Assembly: GCA_963766175.1 (NCBI GenBank)
Contig: CAVXZE010000021.1
Location: 372,001-436,000 of the forward strand
Origin: CAVXZE01 sp963766175
GTDB lineage: Bacteria > Myxococcota_A > UBA9160 > UBA6930
Length of the DNA stretch: 64,000 bases
Direction: 5' to 3'
The position numbers and the translations under genes were made by a program. The notes under the pieces are model-generated. The model had not been told where the DNA came from. It was given only the letters and a program-made list of their open reading frames with translations, and made no database searches. This document shows, piece by piece, positions 9,479-18,265 of the stretch (positions within the stretch are counted from its first letter, which is position 1; every line of letters starts with the position of its first letter).

Positions 9479-11373
9479 CGTCGGGCGTAGCCCAGGGCCT
9501 GGAAGGCTGTCTCCAGCTCCCCCAGAATGGAGGGGTCGTCGATGGTGGCCGGAACCCTGTAGGGCTCCGAGTCGGCAATCCTTCGCATGGTCCCTCGCAG
9601 CACCTTTCCGGAGCGGGTCTTGGGAAGGCGCTCCACCACGCAGGCCCGCTTGAAGGCCGCCACGGGACCGATCTCTTCGCGCACCTTCCGCACGATCTCG
9701 GCGACAATCTCGGCGGGCACCCGATCGACCCCGGCATTCAACACCACCAGGCCGACGGGCACCTGACCCTTCAGGTCGTCGGCGACCCCGATCACTGCGC
9801 ATTCGGCGACATCCGGATGGGAAGCCAGCACCTCCTCGATGCCGCCGGTGGAGAGCCTGTGTCCGGCCACGTTGATGATGTCGTCGGTCCGACTCATGAT
9901 CCAGAGGTAACCGTCCTCGTCCTTGTGACCCGCATCCGCCGTTTCATAGTAGCCGGGGAAGCGGCCCAGATAGGAGGTGCGAAAGCCCTCGTCGTTCCTC
10001 CAGAGCGTGGTCAGACAGCCTGGCGGAAGGGGAAGCCGGACCACCAGGCTGCCGGTCTGCATCGGCTGCGCCTCCTCGCCGTCCTGATCGAGAACGCGGA
10101 CATCGTATCCGGGAACCGGAACGGTGGGCGAGCCGGGCTTCACCGGGAGCATCTCGACGCCGACGCAGTTGGCGGCGATCGCCCAGCCGGTCTCGGTCTG
10201 CCACCAGTGGTCGATGACCGGAACGCCCAGAGCCCGCTCCGCCCAGCCCACCGTATCCGGATCCGCCCGCTCGCCGGCCAGGAACAAGGTGCGGAAGCCG
10301 GACAGATCGTAACGCCGGGCCTGCTCGGCGCGAGGATCTTCGCGCTTCACCGCGCGCAGGGCCGTCGGAGCTGTGAAGAGCGCGTGCACCCGGTGCTGGT
10401 CGATCACCCGCCAGAAAGCTCCCGCGTCGGGCGTGCCGACGGGCTTGCCCTCGTAGAGAATCGTCGTGCAGCCCAGAAGAAGCGGCGCGTAGACGATGTA
10501 GGAGTGGCCGACCACCCAGCCGATGTCCGAGGCGGCCCAGAACACCTGGCCCGGTTCGATTCCGTAGACGTTGCGGAGACTCCACTTGAGAGCCACCGCG
10601 TGGCCCCCGTTGTCGCGCACCACACCCTTGGGAAGACCGGTGGTGCCGGACGTATACAGGATGTACAGGGGATCCGTCGCTGCGAGCGGGAGCGGCTCCA
10701 CCGGCTCCGCTCCCGCCATCAACTCCTCCCAGTCCAGATCCCGGCCCGGCAGCAGCTCGGCGCGCTCCTGGGGACGCTGGAGGATCACGCAGTGCTCGGG
10801 CTTCGAAGCGGCCCGCCCGATCGCCGCATCGAGAAGCGGCTTGTAGGGAATCGTCCGATCGCCCTCGATGCCGCAGGAGGCCGAGAGCACCAGCCGCGGG
10901 GCCGCGTCGTCGATGCGGGTGGCGAGCTCGGCCGCCGCAAAGCCGCCGAAGACCACCGAGTGCACCGCACCGATCCGCGCGCAGGCCAGCATTCCGATCA
11001 CGGCTTCGGGCACCATCGGCATGTAGATCAGGACCCGGTCCCCCTTGCGGACGCCCAGGGCGCACAGAGCGCCGGCGAGCCGGGCGACCCGATCCAGAAG
11101 CTCGCGGTAGCTGAAGCGACGAATCGCGCCGGTCACGGGACTGTCGTGAATCAGGGCAAGCTGATCACCGCGCCCGCTCTCCAGGTGAACGTCCAGGGCG
11201 TTTGCGCAGGTGTTGAGCTCGCCACCGGGAAACCACTCCACGAATGGGGCGCCCGAATCGTCGAGCACCCGATCCCAGCGCCGCGTCCAATGCACGTCCT
11301 CGGCCGCCTCGGCCCAGAAGCCTTCCGGATCCCGCAGGGAGCGCTCGTATTCCTCTCTGTAGCTTCGTGACAT
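9475..11373 (-). CDS. prpE: Propionyl-CoA synthetase (propionate-CoA ligase)
   Basis: AMP-forming acyl-CoA synthetase of the PrpE/ACSS3 type, 632 residues, which activates propionate (possibly acetate) to the CoA thioester in the cytoplasm. The N-terminal ACAS_N region (SYREEYERSLRDPEGFWAE) is followed by the AMP-binding motif YTSGTTGLPKG, the PrpE-like stretch SDIGWVVGHSYIVYAPLL, and the C-terminal catalytic lysine in KTRSGKVLRGTMR. ATG 11373 is preferred over GTG 11382 because GAGGTG lies 7 nt upstream. It is divergent from the carboxyltransferase gene across a 92-bp gap, consistent with a joint propionyl-CoA role. Confidence 0.92.
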   Translation of the reverse strand: MSRSYREEYERSLRDPEGFWAEAAEDVHWTRRWDRVLDDSGAPFVEWFPGGELNTCANALDVHLESGRGDQLALIHDSPVTGAIRRFSYRELLDRVARLAGALCALGVRKGDRVLIYMPMVPEAVIGMLACARIGAVHSVVFGGFAAAELATRIDDAAPRLVLSASCGIEGDRTIPYKPLLDAAIGRAASKPEHCVILQRPQERAELLPGRDLDWEELMAGAEPVEPLPLAATDPLYILYTSGTTGLPKGVVRDNGGHAVALKWSLRNVYGIEPGQVFWAASDIGWVVGHSYIVYAPLLLGCTTILYEGKPVGTPDAGAFWRVIDQHRVHALFTAPTALRAVKREDPRAEQARRYDLSGFRTLFLAGERADPDTVGWAERALGVPVIDHWWQTETGWAIAANCVGVEMLPVKPGSPTVPVPGYDVRVLDQDGEEAQPMQTGSLVVRLPLPPGCLTTLWRNDEGFRTSYLGRFPGYYETADAGHKDEDGYLWIMSRTDDIINVAGHRLSTGGIEEVLASHPDVAECAVIGVADDLKGQVPVGLVVLNAGVDRVPAEIVAEIVRKVREEIGPVAAFKRACVVERLPKTRSGKVLRGTMRRIADSEPYRVPATIDDPSILGELETAFQALGYARR

Positions 11374-11465
11374 CCGGACCACCTCGCTCGGGAGTCGGTG
11401 GCCGGATACGATACCGGCTCGAGCCGCTCACGACCTGCGCCAGGAGCGTTTACCGGAGAGGGAGC

Positions 11466-13022
11466 ATGAGCTGGAAGTCGGAAGTCGACGGAATCGAGGA
11501 GAGACTGCGGCGGGCGGCGGAGCTCGGCGGCGCCGAGGCGGTGGCCACCCAGCGCGATCGCGACCGGCTCACCGTGCGCGAGCGGATCGACCGGTTGCTG
11601 GACGCGGGGAGCTTCCGCGAACAGGGACCCATCGCCGGACACTCGGAGACCGATGAGAACGGAGCCCTTCTCTCCTTCACACCGGCGAACTACGTGCTCG
11701 GGCTGGGAAGGGTGGACGGTCGTCCCTGCGTGATCGGTGGTGAGGACTTCACCCAGAGAGGCGGCTCCCCCTCCCCGGCCGGGCTGCGCAAGAGCGTCTT
11801 CGCCGAGACCCTCGCGATCCGTTACCGCCTGCCGCTGGTGCGCTTCCTGGAGGGGGCCGGTGGCAGCGTGACGGGCACCGGCGGCAAGGGCTCACGGCCC
11901 GCGGGCGACCCCGTATTCTCGCCGCCGCGCTTCCGCTCGATCATGGAGGCGATGGCCACGGCGCCGGTGGTCTCGGCGGCGCTGGGCGCCGTGGCGGGCT
12001 TTCCGGCGGCGCGGCTGGTCGCGTCCCACTTCTCGGTGATGACGCGCCACACCGCCCAGGTCCTGATCGGCGGGCCCGCTCTGGTGGAGCGTGCCCTGGG
12101 AAAGCGCCTCACCAAGGACGAACTCGGGGGCGCGAAGGTGCACACGCGGAGCGGCGTGGTCGACAACATCGCCGAGGACGAAGAGGACGCCTTTCACCTG
12201 ATCCGGCGCTTTCTCTCCTACCTGCCCACCAACGTCTGGCAGCTCCCCCCTGTGATCGATTCCGACGACCCGCCGGAGCGCGCCGAGGAAGCGCTCCTCG
12301 AGATCATCCCAAGGGACCGGCGCAAGATCTACGACGCGCGCCAGCTGCTGCAGCTGGTGGTCGATCGGGAATCCTTCTTCGAGCTGACCCCCCACTTCGG
12401 GCGCTCCCAGATCACCGGGCTCGCCCGCCTGGCAGGGCGAGCGATCGGAGTGCTGGCGAACGATACGCGTTTCTACGCCGGTGCCATGACCGCCCACGGC
12501 GCCCAGAAGGTTCGCCGCTTCGTCGATCTCTGCGACACCTTCCACCTGCCGATCGTGAGCTTCGTCGACGAGCCCGGCTTCATGATCGGCCTCGACGCGG
12601 AGCTCGCCGCAACCATCCGACACGGCACCGCCGCGCTCTTCGCGGTCCAGCAATCGTCGGTTCCCTGGGCCTCGGTAATCGTGCGCAAGGCCTACGGCGT
12701 TGCCGCGGCGGCCCACTTCGGCCCCGATGGACTGGTGCTGAGCTGGCCCTCCGCAGAAGGCGGCGCACTCCCCATCGAGGGAGGCGTGGCAGTCGCCTTC
12801 CGTCGCGAGATCGCCGCCGCGGAGGACCCGGCGGCGCTGCGGGCGGAGCTGGAGGAGAAATTCGCGGCGCGACGGACTCCCTTCCCGCGGGCGGAGAGCT
12901 TCTCGGTCAACGACCTGATCGATCCCAGGCAGACCCGGCGAACCCTTTGCGACTGGATGGAGTGGACCGAGTCCCCGCTACGGGAGCAGCTCGGGCCCCG
13001 GCGCTACACCTTCCGGCCCTAG
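11466..13022 (+). CDS. Acyl-CoA carboxylase/decarboxylase carboxyltransferase subunit (PccB/MmdA-like), 518 aa
   Basis: Biotin-dependent carboxyltransferase with N- and C-terminal crotonase-like domains. GRLTVRERIDRLLD-like and SFREQGP motifs open the protein; GGDFTQRGGS-type and FVDEPGFMIG segments line the acyl-CoA and biotin sites. Length matches both PccB (propionyl-CoA carboxylase beta) and MmdA (methylmalonyl-CoA decarboxylase alpha). GGAGAGGGAG precedes the ATG. No biotin carboxylase gene is in the window, whereas beta, gamma and biotin-carrier subunits of a Na+-translocating decarboxylase lie 3 kb downstream on the other strand. It could therefore be the decarboxylase alpha subunit. 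The 3' end overlaps the convergent DUF945 gene by 45 bp. Confidence 0.9.
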   Translation: MSWKSEVDGIEERLRRAAELGGAEAVATQRDRDRLTVRERIDRLLDAGSFREQGPIAGHSETDENGALLSFTPANYVLGLGRVDGRPCVIGGEDFTQRGGSPSPAGLRKSVFAETLAIRYRLPLVRFLEGAGGSVTGTGGKGSRPAGDPVFSPPRFRSIMEAMATAPVVSAALGAVAGFPAARLVASHFSVMTRHTAQVLIGGPALVERALGKRLTKDELGGAKVHTRSGVVDNIAEDEEDAFHLIRRFLSYLPTNVWQLPPVIDSDDPPERAEEALLEIIPRDRRKIYDARQLLQLVVDRESFFELTPHFGRSQITGLARLAGRAIGVLANDTRFYAGAMTAHGAQKVRRFVDLCDTFHLPIVSFVDEPGFMIGLDAELAATIRHGTAALFAVQQSSVPWASVIVRKAYGVAAAAHFGPDGLVLSWPSAEGGALPIEGGVAVAFRREIAAAEDPAALRAELEEKFAARRTPFPRAESFSVNDLIDPRQTRRTLCDWMEWTESPLREQLGPRRYTFRP

Positions 13023-14459
13023 AGGCGCGGCCGAGACCTGGGGGAGTTCCTCCGGCGCCTCGGGCTGCCCCGGCAGATCGCCGAGAGCCTTGGGGAGGCC
13101 ATTCACGAAGAGCTCCCCCCCCTCGAAGTCCAGGCGGCTGCGATAGCGCTCCCCGTCGAGCAGGACCCACCCCTCGCGGCGAAGCTCCAGCAGATCTTCC
13201 TCCCGATCCTGGTACAGCTCGTCGAGGATCTCCACCGGGAACTCGAACTCGGCGTGGAGCTCGAGCGCCAGGAGCAGGGTGAACAGCTCTCGGAGAAATT
13301 CGGGACGGCTCCCGTCGAGATCGATGCGCAGCGTCGCCTCGACAACACCCGAAGGTGTTGCCAGACGAAGGGTCCGGATCTCGAGCTGCGGCGAGCGGGA
13401 GACCAGATCGAACAGCAGGCCGATCCCCTCTTCGCCGACCGGAGGCTCCGTCACATTCTGGGAGTCGGGTGGTGTGAGCCCGCCCACACCCCGACTCTGG
13501 AGCCGGGCCAGGCTGCGAGCGTCCAGATTCCGCAGCTCCGCCTCGACGGTTCCCGGCCCGAAGGCCCGGTCGCCGAGGCGGATCGCCTGGACGCGGATCG
13601 CCAGCGCACTTTCGAAGCTCCCGGCCTCCACCAGATTCGACTGTCTCATCGCACAGTCGTCCAGCTCGAGCACGGGGACGCCCTCTTGATCCGAGGCGAG
13701 CCGGAAAGATCCGACCCCGACCTCCACGCCGCCCACCAGGAGTCCGCTCTCGTCTCGAGTCAGGTCGGCACTCCACTTCAGGTCGTGGAGGGCGAAGAGG
13801 GAGCCGGCGCGGCTGCCCTCGATTCCGGGGGAGTGAAAGCTCGCCGCGAGGTGTTCGAAGTCGGTGGTGTAGACGAGGTTGCCGCGCAGCCCCTTCCACT
13901 GGGCATCCCATCCCCCGCCTTCGTCGCCACCCAGCTTGCTCTCGAGGCGCTGGGCCGGAACGATCACGGAGCTCTCACCGACACCGGAGATACGGATCAC
14001 CGTGAAGATCGAGACCGACGGCAAGCGACCCAGGACAGCCGAGATCTCGGACTGTGTCTCCTCGTCCAGCTCGAAATGGGTCTCGATACGTCCGACGATG
14101 GGCGTTCCTTCCAGCCCCCCGGTCAGCCAGTCGGTGAACGGCGCGTAGCCATGCTCGATGGTCTGCCGCATCCGGACGCCCACGCGCCCGCGAACTTCCT
14201 CGCGGCCCAGACCCACCAGCCAACGCTGGAAGGTTGCGCCCAACGGACCGCGGATCTCGAGATTGGCTTGGGACTTCGACACCAGCCAACCTCGCTCGTA
14301 GCTCGTCTCCAGAATCCGCGTGTCGGGGGACTCGGCGATGGCCAGGATCAGGTTGCGGTATTCCTGCTTGGCGCGCAGGCTTCCCCAGACGGTCATCGCA
14401 CCCAAGCCGGCGATTCCCGCCAGAAGAAGGACGAGAACGAGCTTTTTCATCGGCAACAC
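12978..14459 (-). CDS. DUF945 (YdgA-like) envelope protein, 493 aa
   Basis: An N-terminal hydrophobic segment (MKKLVLVLLLAGIAGLGAMTVWG) is followed by the DUF945 hallmark YRNLILAI...ETSYERGWLVSKSQANLEI. The rest is a long beta-rich periplasmic domain, as in E. coli YdgA. The function of the family is not established. The start could be ATG 14459 or ATG 14450 (MKK); the shorter form begins directly with the signal anchor. The C-terminus is proline- and glutamate-rich and overlaps the carboxyltransferase gene tail-to-tail by 45 bp. It stands alone transcriptionally. Confidence 0.8.
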   Translation of the reverse strand: MLPMKKLVLVLLLAGIAGLGAMTVWGSLRAKQEYRNLILAIAESPDTRILETSYERGWLVSKSQANLEIRGPLGATFQRWLVGLGREEVRGRVGVRMRQTIEHGYAPFTDWLTGGLEGTPIVGRIETHFELDEETQSEISAVLGRLPSVSIFTVIRISGVGESSVIVPAQRLESKLGGDEGGGWDAQWKGLRGNLVYTTDFEHLAASFHSPGIEGSRAGSLFALHDLKWSADLTRDESGLLVGGVEVGVGSFRLASDQEGVPVLELDDCAMRQSNLVEAGSFESALAIRVQAIRLGDRAFGPGTVEAELRNLDARSLARLQSRGVGGLTPPDSQNVTEPPVGEEGIGLLFDLVSRSPQLEIRTLRLATPSGVVEATLRIDLDGSRPEFLRELFTLLLALELHAEFEFPVEILDELYQDREEDLLELRREGWVLLDGERYRSRLDFEGGELFVNGLPKALGDLPGQPEAPEELPQVSAAPLGPEGVAPGPELLP

Positions 14460-14698
14460 ACTCCCGGTTCAAGAATCGGCTGACCGGAGGCGCGACTTGA
14501 CCTCTGCAAGCGCAAGGGGCTGAAATTCGGTGGTTTTTTGTGACGAGGGACACCAGAGCCGATGCCCCGAGATCGCGCCGGCTGCTCGGCGAGGGGGACC
14601 GCCTCGATCTGGCCGGCGTGCGGGAACCACAGCTCGAAGCGGAAATCGCCTTTCAAATCCAGGACTTCTCGAATATCTTGAAGGTAGTCGTCGATCAT
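14447..14698 (-). CDS. Doubtful small ORF in the radical SAM/DUF945 intergenic region, 83 aa
   Basis: The 301-bp gap between DUF945 and the radical SAM gene holds one minus-strand frame with a coding-like first half (MIDDYLQDIREVLDLKGDFR, then ELWFPHAGQIEAVPL). The second half is arginine- and serine-rich and looks non-coding. There is no Shine-Dalgarno before ATG 14698. It overlaps the start of the DUF945 gene by 13 bp. It may be a remnant of a decayed gene or a chance frame. No family is recognised. Confidence 0.3.
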   Translation of the reverse strand: MIDDYLQDIREVLDLKGDFRFELWFPHAGQIEAVPLAEQPARSRGIGSGVPRHKKPPNFSPLRLQRSSRASGQPILEPGVCCR

Positions 14699-14760
14699 CA
14701 GAGAGAGCGAACTGGAGCAGTCGCCGACCTTCCTGAAACGAGACCGAGGGGAGCCCCACC

Positions 14761-15648
14761 ATGCGTTACGAGGGACTGGTCTACAGACCACCGAGTGAGA
14801 CGGGGTCGCTGATCATCCAGGCGACGCTGGCGTGCCCGCACAACCGCTGCGCCTTCTGCTCGATGTACAAGGACCGAAAGTTCCGCGTGAGGCCCATCGA
14901 GGAGGTCTTCGAAGACCTCGACATGGCGCGCGATCTCTATGGAGCGGACGGTGTTCGCACCATCTTTCTGGCCGACGGCAACACCGCCGTGCTCCCCACC
15001 GAGAAGCTGGTCGCCATCGGGGAGGCGGCGCGGGAGCGCTTCCCGAGCCTGCAACGCATCACGGTGTACGGATCCGCGAAGTTCCTGATGAAGAAGAGCC
15101 GGGAGCAGTGGCGGCGAGTCGCCGAGGCAGGCATCACGCGGATCCATTCGGGGCTGGAGTCGGGTGACGCGGAGACGCTGGTGGCGATCGACAAGGGCGT
15201 CACACCGGAGCAGGCGGTGGAGGCCTACAACCACGTCAGGGATGCGGGAATAGAGCTCTCCGTCTATCTGATGGTGGGGGTGGCGGGCACCGAGCGCTCG
15301 CGCGAGCACGCCATCGGCAGTGCGGAGGTCCTGAATGGCGCGCCCCCGGACTTCATCCGGCTGCGCACCTTCGTCCCGTCTCCCGGCACGGCCTGGCACG
15401 ACCGCTGGAAGGAGGGCGGCCTGACACTGCTCTCGGCCCATCAGGCCCTCTCCGAGATCCGTCTTCTGGTGGAACGCCTCCAAGGTCCCACGGTGCTGCT
15501 TTCGGACCACGTATCGAACTTCCTCAACGTCAACGGCAGAATCCCAGAGGACAAGGAGGAGATGCTGGCGGAGATCGACGAGGCGATGCAGTGGCCCATC
15601 GAGCGCTTCCGCCCGCCCACGGAGAAGCTGGTCGGAGCGAGCCTGTGA
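14761..15648 (+). CDS. Radical SAM protein with CX4CX2C cluster motif, 295 aa
   Basis: Cysteines 25, 30 and 33 (ACPHNRCAFCSMYK) form the CX4CX2C variant of the [4Fe-4S]-SAM motif, seen in a widespread family of uncharacterised radical SAM enzymes with the HNxCxFCxMYK signature. A TIM-barrel of the Elp3/HemN type follows, with IRLTVYGS-like and GLESGDAETL segments. The C-terminus is short and lacks an extra domain. GAGGGGAGCC lies upstream of the ATG. The reaction is unknown. An ABM-domain gene follows after 43 bp and may be co-transcribed. Confidence 0.88.
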   Translation: MRYEGLVYRPPSETGSLIIQATLACPHNRCAFCSMYKDRKFRVRPIEEVFEDLDMARDLYGADGVRTIFLADGNTAVLPTEKLVAIGEAARERFPSLQRITVYGSAKFLMKKSREQWRRVAEAGITRIHSGLESGDAETLVAIDKGVTPEQAVEAYNHVRDAGIELSVYLMVGVAGTERSREHAIGSAEVLNGAPPDFIRLRTFVPSPGTAWHDRWKEGGLTLLSAHQALSEIRLLVERLQGPTVLLSDHVSNFLNVNGRIPEDKEEMLAEIDEAMQWPIERFRPPTEKLVGASL

Positions 15649-15691
15649 GCGGCACCGGAATCAGAGTCGGTTTTTTCCGAGAGGAGGAGCC

Positions 15692-15976
15692 ATGATCCGT
15701 GTGGTCATCGAGCGATGGTTGGCGGATGGCGGTGACGAGGCGATCGAGAAGATCATGCGCGACCTGCGGCGAGAGGCGATCCACCGCCCGGGCTACGTGA
15801 CGGGCGAAACCCTGCGCGACATCGCCGACCCCCGCCACTTCGTGATCCTCTCCACCTGGCGCACCCGAGAAGAGTGGGAAACCTGGGCGGCTTCCGAAAT
15901 GCGGCAGGAGATCGAAGACCAGATTCGCCTGTTGCTCGCCGAGCCGGAGAAGATCACCGTCTGCGAACCGGCCTAG
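15692..15976 (+). CDS. ABM-fold (antibiotic biosynthesis monooxygenase) domain protein, 94 aa
   Basis: Small dimeric ferredoxin-like alpha/beta protein. The pattern MIRVVIERWLADGG, the central HRPGYVTGETLRD, the strand HFVILSTWRTREEWETW and a terminal EKITVCEP match the ABM domain. The family includes cofactor-free quinol monooxygenases and haem-degrading enzymes, but most small stand-alone members are uncharacterised. GAGAGGAGGAG gives a strong ribosome-binding site. It ends 19 bp from the convergent oadB stop. Confidence 0.82.
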   Translation: MIRVVIERWLADGGDEAIEKIMRDLRREAIHRPGYVTGETLRDIADPRHFVILSTWRTREEWETWAASEMRQEIEDQIRLLLAEPEKITVCEPA

Positions 15977-15995
15977 CGGCCGAGGAAGATCGTTC

Positions 15996-17144
15996 CTATT
16001 TCACGACCGAGAGGAAGTAGCCGGCGACGATGGCCGAGCCGATGACTCCGGACACGTTGGGTCCGATGGCGTGCATCAGCAGGTGGTTGTTGGGGTCGTC
16101 CCGGTAGGCCATCTCCTGGGCGACCCGCGCCGCCATCGGTACCGCCGAGACACCGGCGGCGCCGATGATGGGGTTGATCTTGTTGTGGCTGACGAGATTC
16201 ATCAGCTTGGCGAAGAGAATCCCTCCAGCCGTCCCGCAGCAGAAGGCAACCAGGCCCAGCACCAGGATCTTGATGGTGGTCCAGTCGAGAATCGCCTCGG
16301 CCTTCAGCGTGATCCCGATGGCGAGCATCAGGAAGATGGTGACGATGTTCAGGAGCTCGTTCTGTGCGGTCCTGTTCAGGCGCTCCACGACTCCGGACTC
16401 GCGGAAGATGTTCCCGATCATGAACATGCTGATCAGGGGCGCCGACATCGGAATCAGCAGGATGGACACGATCATCATGCCGATGGGGAAGATGATCTTC
16501 ACCCGCGTGGAGACCGGCCTGAGCTGGGTCATGGTGATCATCCGCTCCTCCTTCGTGGTCAGAAGCTGGATGATGGGCGGCTGGATCAGCGCCACCATGG
16601 CCATGTAGGAATACGCCGTGACCGCGGTGATGCCCAGCAGCCTGGGTGCCATGATGGCGTTCAGGTAGATGGTGGTGGGCCCGTCGGCGCCCCCGATGAT
16701 GCTGATGGCCGCGGCGTCTTTCAGGTCGAAGCCCAGCCAGAGCGCGCCGACGAAGGCGACGAAGATCCCCACCTGGGCCGCGGCACCCAGCAGCAGCATC
16801 CTCGGGTTGGCGATCAGCGGGCCGAAGTCGGTCAGCGCGCCGATCCCGAGAAAGATCAGCGGCGGAAGGATGTTGTAGAAGTAGATCCCGAACTGGAAGA
16901 CGATCCCCAGCAGGCCCGAGCCCTGAATCTGGTCGGTGAACACCCCCACCTGGTGCAGAGGCAGGTTGATCAGGATCGCGCCCAGCCCGATCGGCAGGAG
17001 TTCGTAGGGCTCGTAGTGCTTGACGATGGCGAGATAGCACATGAGGCATCCCACCACGATCATCACGGCGTTTCCGATCGAGAGATTGTAGAAACCGGTA
17101 TTGACCAGCAGCAGCCGCGCGATTTCCAGGAAGCTCTCGGGCAT
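15996..17144 (-). CDS. oadB: Na+-translocating decarboxylase beta subunit
   Basis: Integral membrane beta subunit (382 aa) of the oxaloacetate/methylmalonyl-CoA/glutaconyl-CoA decarboxylase family, which couples decarboxylation of carboxybiotin to Na+ export. About ten membrane segments are visible. The conserved IIGGADGPTTIYL region is present, as are SHNKINPIIGAAGVSAVPMAARV and the late AIGPNVSGVIGSAIVAG. It starts 1 bp after the biotin-carrier stop and is the last gene of the gamma, carrier, beta operon. The substrate is set by the alpha subunit, which is not in this operon. Confidence 0.94.
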   Translation of the reverse strand: MPESFLEIARLLLVNTGFYNLSIGNAVMIVVGCLMCYLAIVKHYEPYELLPIGLGAILINLPLHQVGVFTDQIQGSGLLGIVFQFGIYFYNILPPLIFLGIGALTDFGPLIANPRMLLLGAAAQVGIFVAFVGALWLGFDLKDAAAISIIGGADGPTTIYLNAIMAPRLLGITAVTAYSYMAMVALIQPPIIQLLTTKEERMITMTQLRPVSTRVKIIFPIGMMIVSILLIPMSAPLISMFMIGNIFRESGVVERLNRTAQNELLNIVTIFLMLAIGITLKAEAILDWTTIKILVLGLVAFCCGTAGGILFAKLMNLVSHNKINPIIGAAGVSAVPMAARVAQEMAYRDDPNNHLLMHAIGPNVSGVIGSAIVAGYFLSVVK

Positions 17145-17145
17145 G

Positions 17146-17568
17146 CTACTGGCCGATCCGGAAGAGGTCGTCTCCGGTATTCACGGAGTCGCCTTCGGCG
17201 ACGAAGAATTCTGCAATGGTGCCGGCAACCGGCGTCTTGATCTCGTTCTCCATCTTCATGGCTTCGAGCACCAGCACCGGGGCGTCCGCTTCAACTGCAT
17301 CACCCACCTTGCAGATCAACTTCCGGATCACGCCGGGGAGGGGGGCCCGGACGATTCCGTCCTCCATCGCCACCTCGGACCTGGCGGATTTGGCCTTCGG
17401 CTGGATCGGGAGCGGGGTCGAAGCCGACTGGGGCGGCGAGGAAGCCGAAGTCTTGATGTCGACCCGATACTCGGTGCCATTCACCTCGACGACCGCATGA
17501 CCCGCGCGAGTCTCCTTGATCTTGACCCGATACGGCGAGCCGTTGATCTCGAAATCGTATTCCGTCAT
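17146..17568 (-). CDS. Biotin carboxyl carrier protein of the Na+-pumping decarboxylase, 140 aa
   Basis: The C-terminal biotinyl domain contains EAMKMENEI with the biotinylated lysine at residue 105. It follows a flexible Pro/Ser-rich linker (about residues 41-65) and an N-terminal beta-rich segment (YDFEINGSPYRVKIKE) typical of decarboxylase carriers such as GcdC/MmdC. It carries CO2 from the alpha carboxyltransferase to the membrane beta subunit. It sits between oadG (28 bp upstream) and oadB (1 bp downstream), so stoichiometric co-expression is expected. Confidence 0.93.
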   Translation of the reverse strand: MTEYDFEINGSPYRVKIKETRAGHAVVEVNGTEYRVDIKTSASSPPQSASTPLPIQPKAKSARSEVAMEDGIVRAPLPGVIRKLICKVGDAVEADAPVLVLEAMKMENEIKTPVAGTIAEFFVAEGDSVNTGDDLFRIGQ

Positions 17569-17596
17569 CCAGGGCGTTCCTCGTCCTGTACTCGTC

Positions 17597-17956
17597 TCAG
17601 AGCCGACGGCCGGTCACGCGTTGTCTCTCGGCCATGATTCCCAAGCGTCCCGAGGATGCCCAGGGGGTGGGTCCCGAACCGGTGCCGGCTGACACCCTGC
17701 GGAACGCGCCTGCGGCACTGTGCTTCTGCAGGGCGAGGCCGATGGCCGCGATCACCTCGTCCCGTTTTTGGGAGGCCCCCGCGTCCCCTGCCGCCGGCTC
17801 GGCATGCTTCGCCGCCGGGGGGACGCTGGCTCGCTCGGCTCGATTCTGCAAGACCTGGTCGAGCTTGAGGAGCACCTCGATGAAGACGAACATCGACAGC
17901 ATGATGCAGAAGACCACCATCAGGCCCGCCGCGATCACCGTCAATCCTTCCGCCAT
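17597..17956 (-). CDS. oadG: Na+-translocating decarboxylase gamma subunit (OadG-like), 119 aa
   Basis: A single N-terminal transmembrane helix (LTVIAAGLMVVFCIMLSMFVFIEVLL) is followed by a long Ala/Pro/Glu linker and a soluble tail, the standard OadG/MmdD layout. The subunit assembles the complex at the membrane. The segment KRDEVIAAIGLALQKH is the usual gamma-subunit helix found before the C-terminus. It is the first gene of the minus-strand operon; the 309-bp gap upstream (17957-18265) must contain its promoter and that of the divergent MaoC gene. I saw no clear box or repeat in that gap. Confidence 0.85.
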   Translation of the reverse strand: MAEGLTVIAAGLMVVFCIMLSMFVFIEVLLKLDQVLQNRAERASVPPAAKHAEPAAGDAGASQKRDEVIAAIGLALQKHSAAGAFRRVSAGTGSGPTPWASSGRLGIMAERQRVTGRRL

Positions 17957-18265
17957 CTCTTACCGTCGTCCTTCCCGCGAGCTTCCGGCTCTCTGCGATG
18001 AGGAAGCTCGGCGGGTGTCGAATCGGCCCTCGAGAGCCCGCCGCGCGATCATTGCCGGCGGCAGCTGCAGCCGACTCGCGGGAGTTTTTTAGCACTTTTC
18101 AGAGGGGCACGTACAGAAGGGCGGGAGGAGATGACTCGCTCGCAGTCTACGCCGTTGTGTTCGGCCCGGAGGCAGGCAATCACCCTCTCGCCCCGGGGGG
18201 GGCGAGCTATCCTAGACTCTGATATCAACGCTCGAGGGAGCGAGCGAGCAGCACCTGGAGAGACC

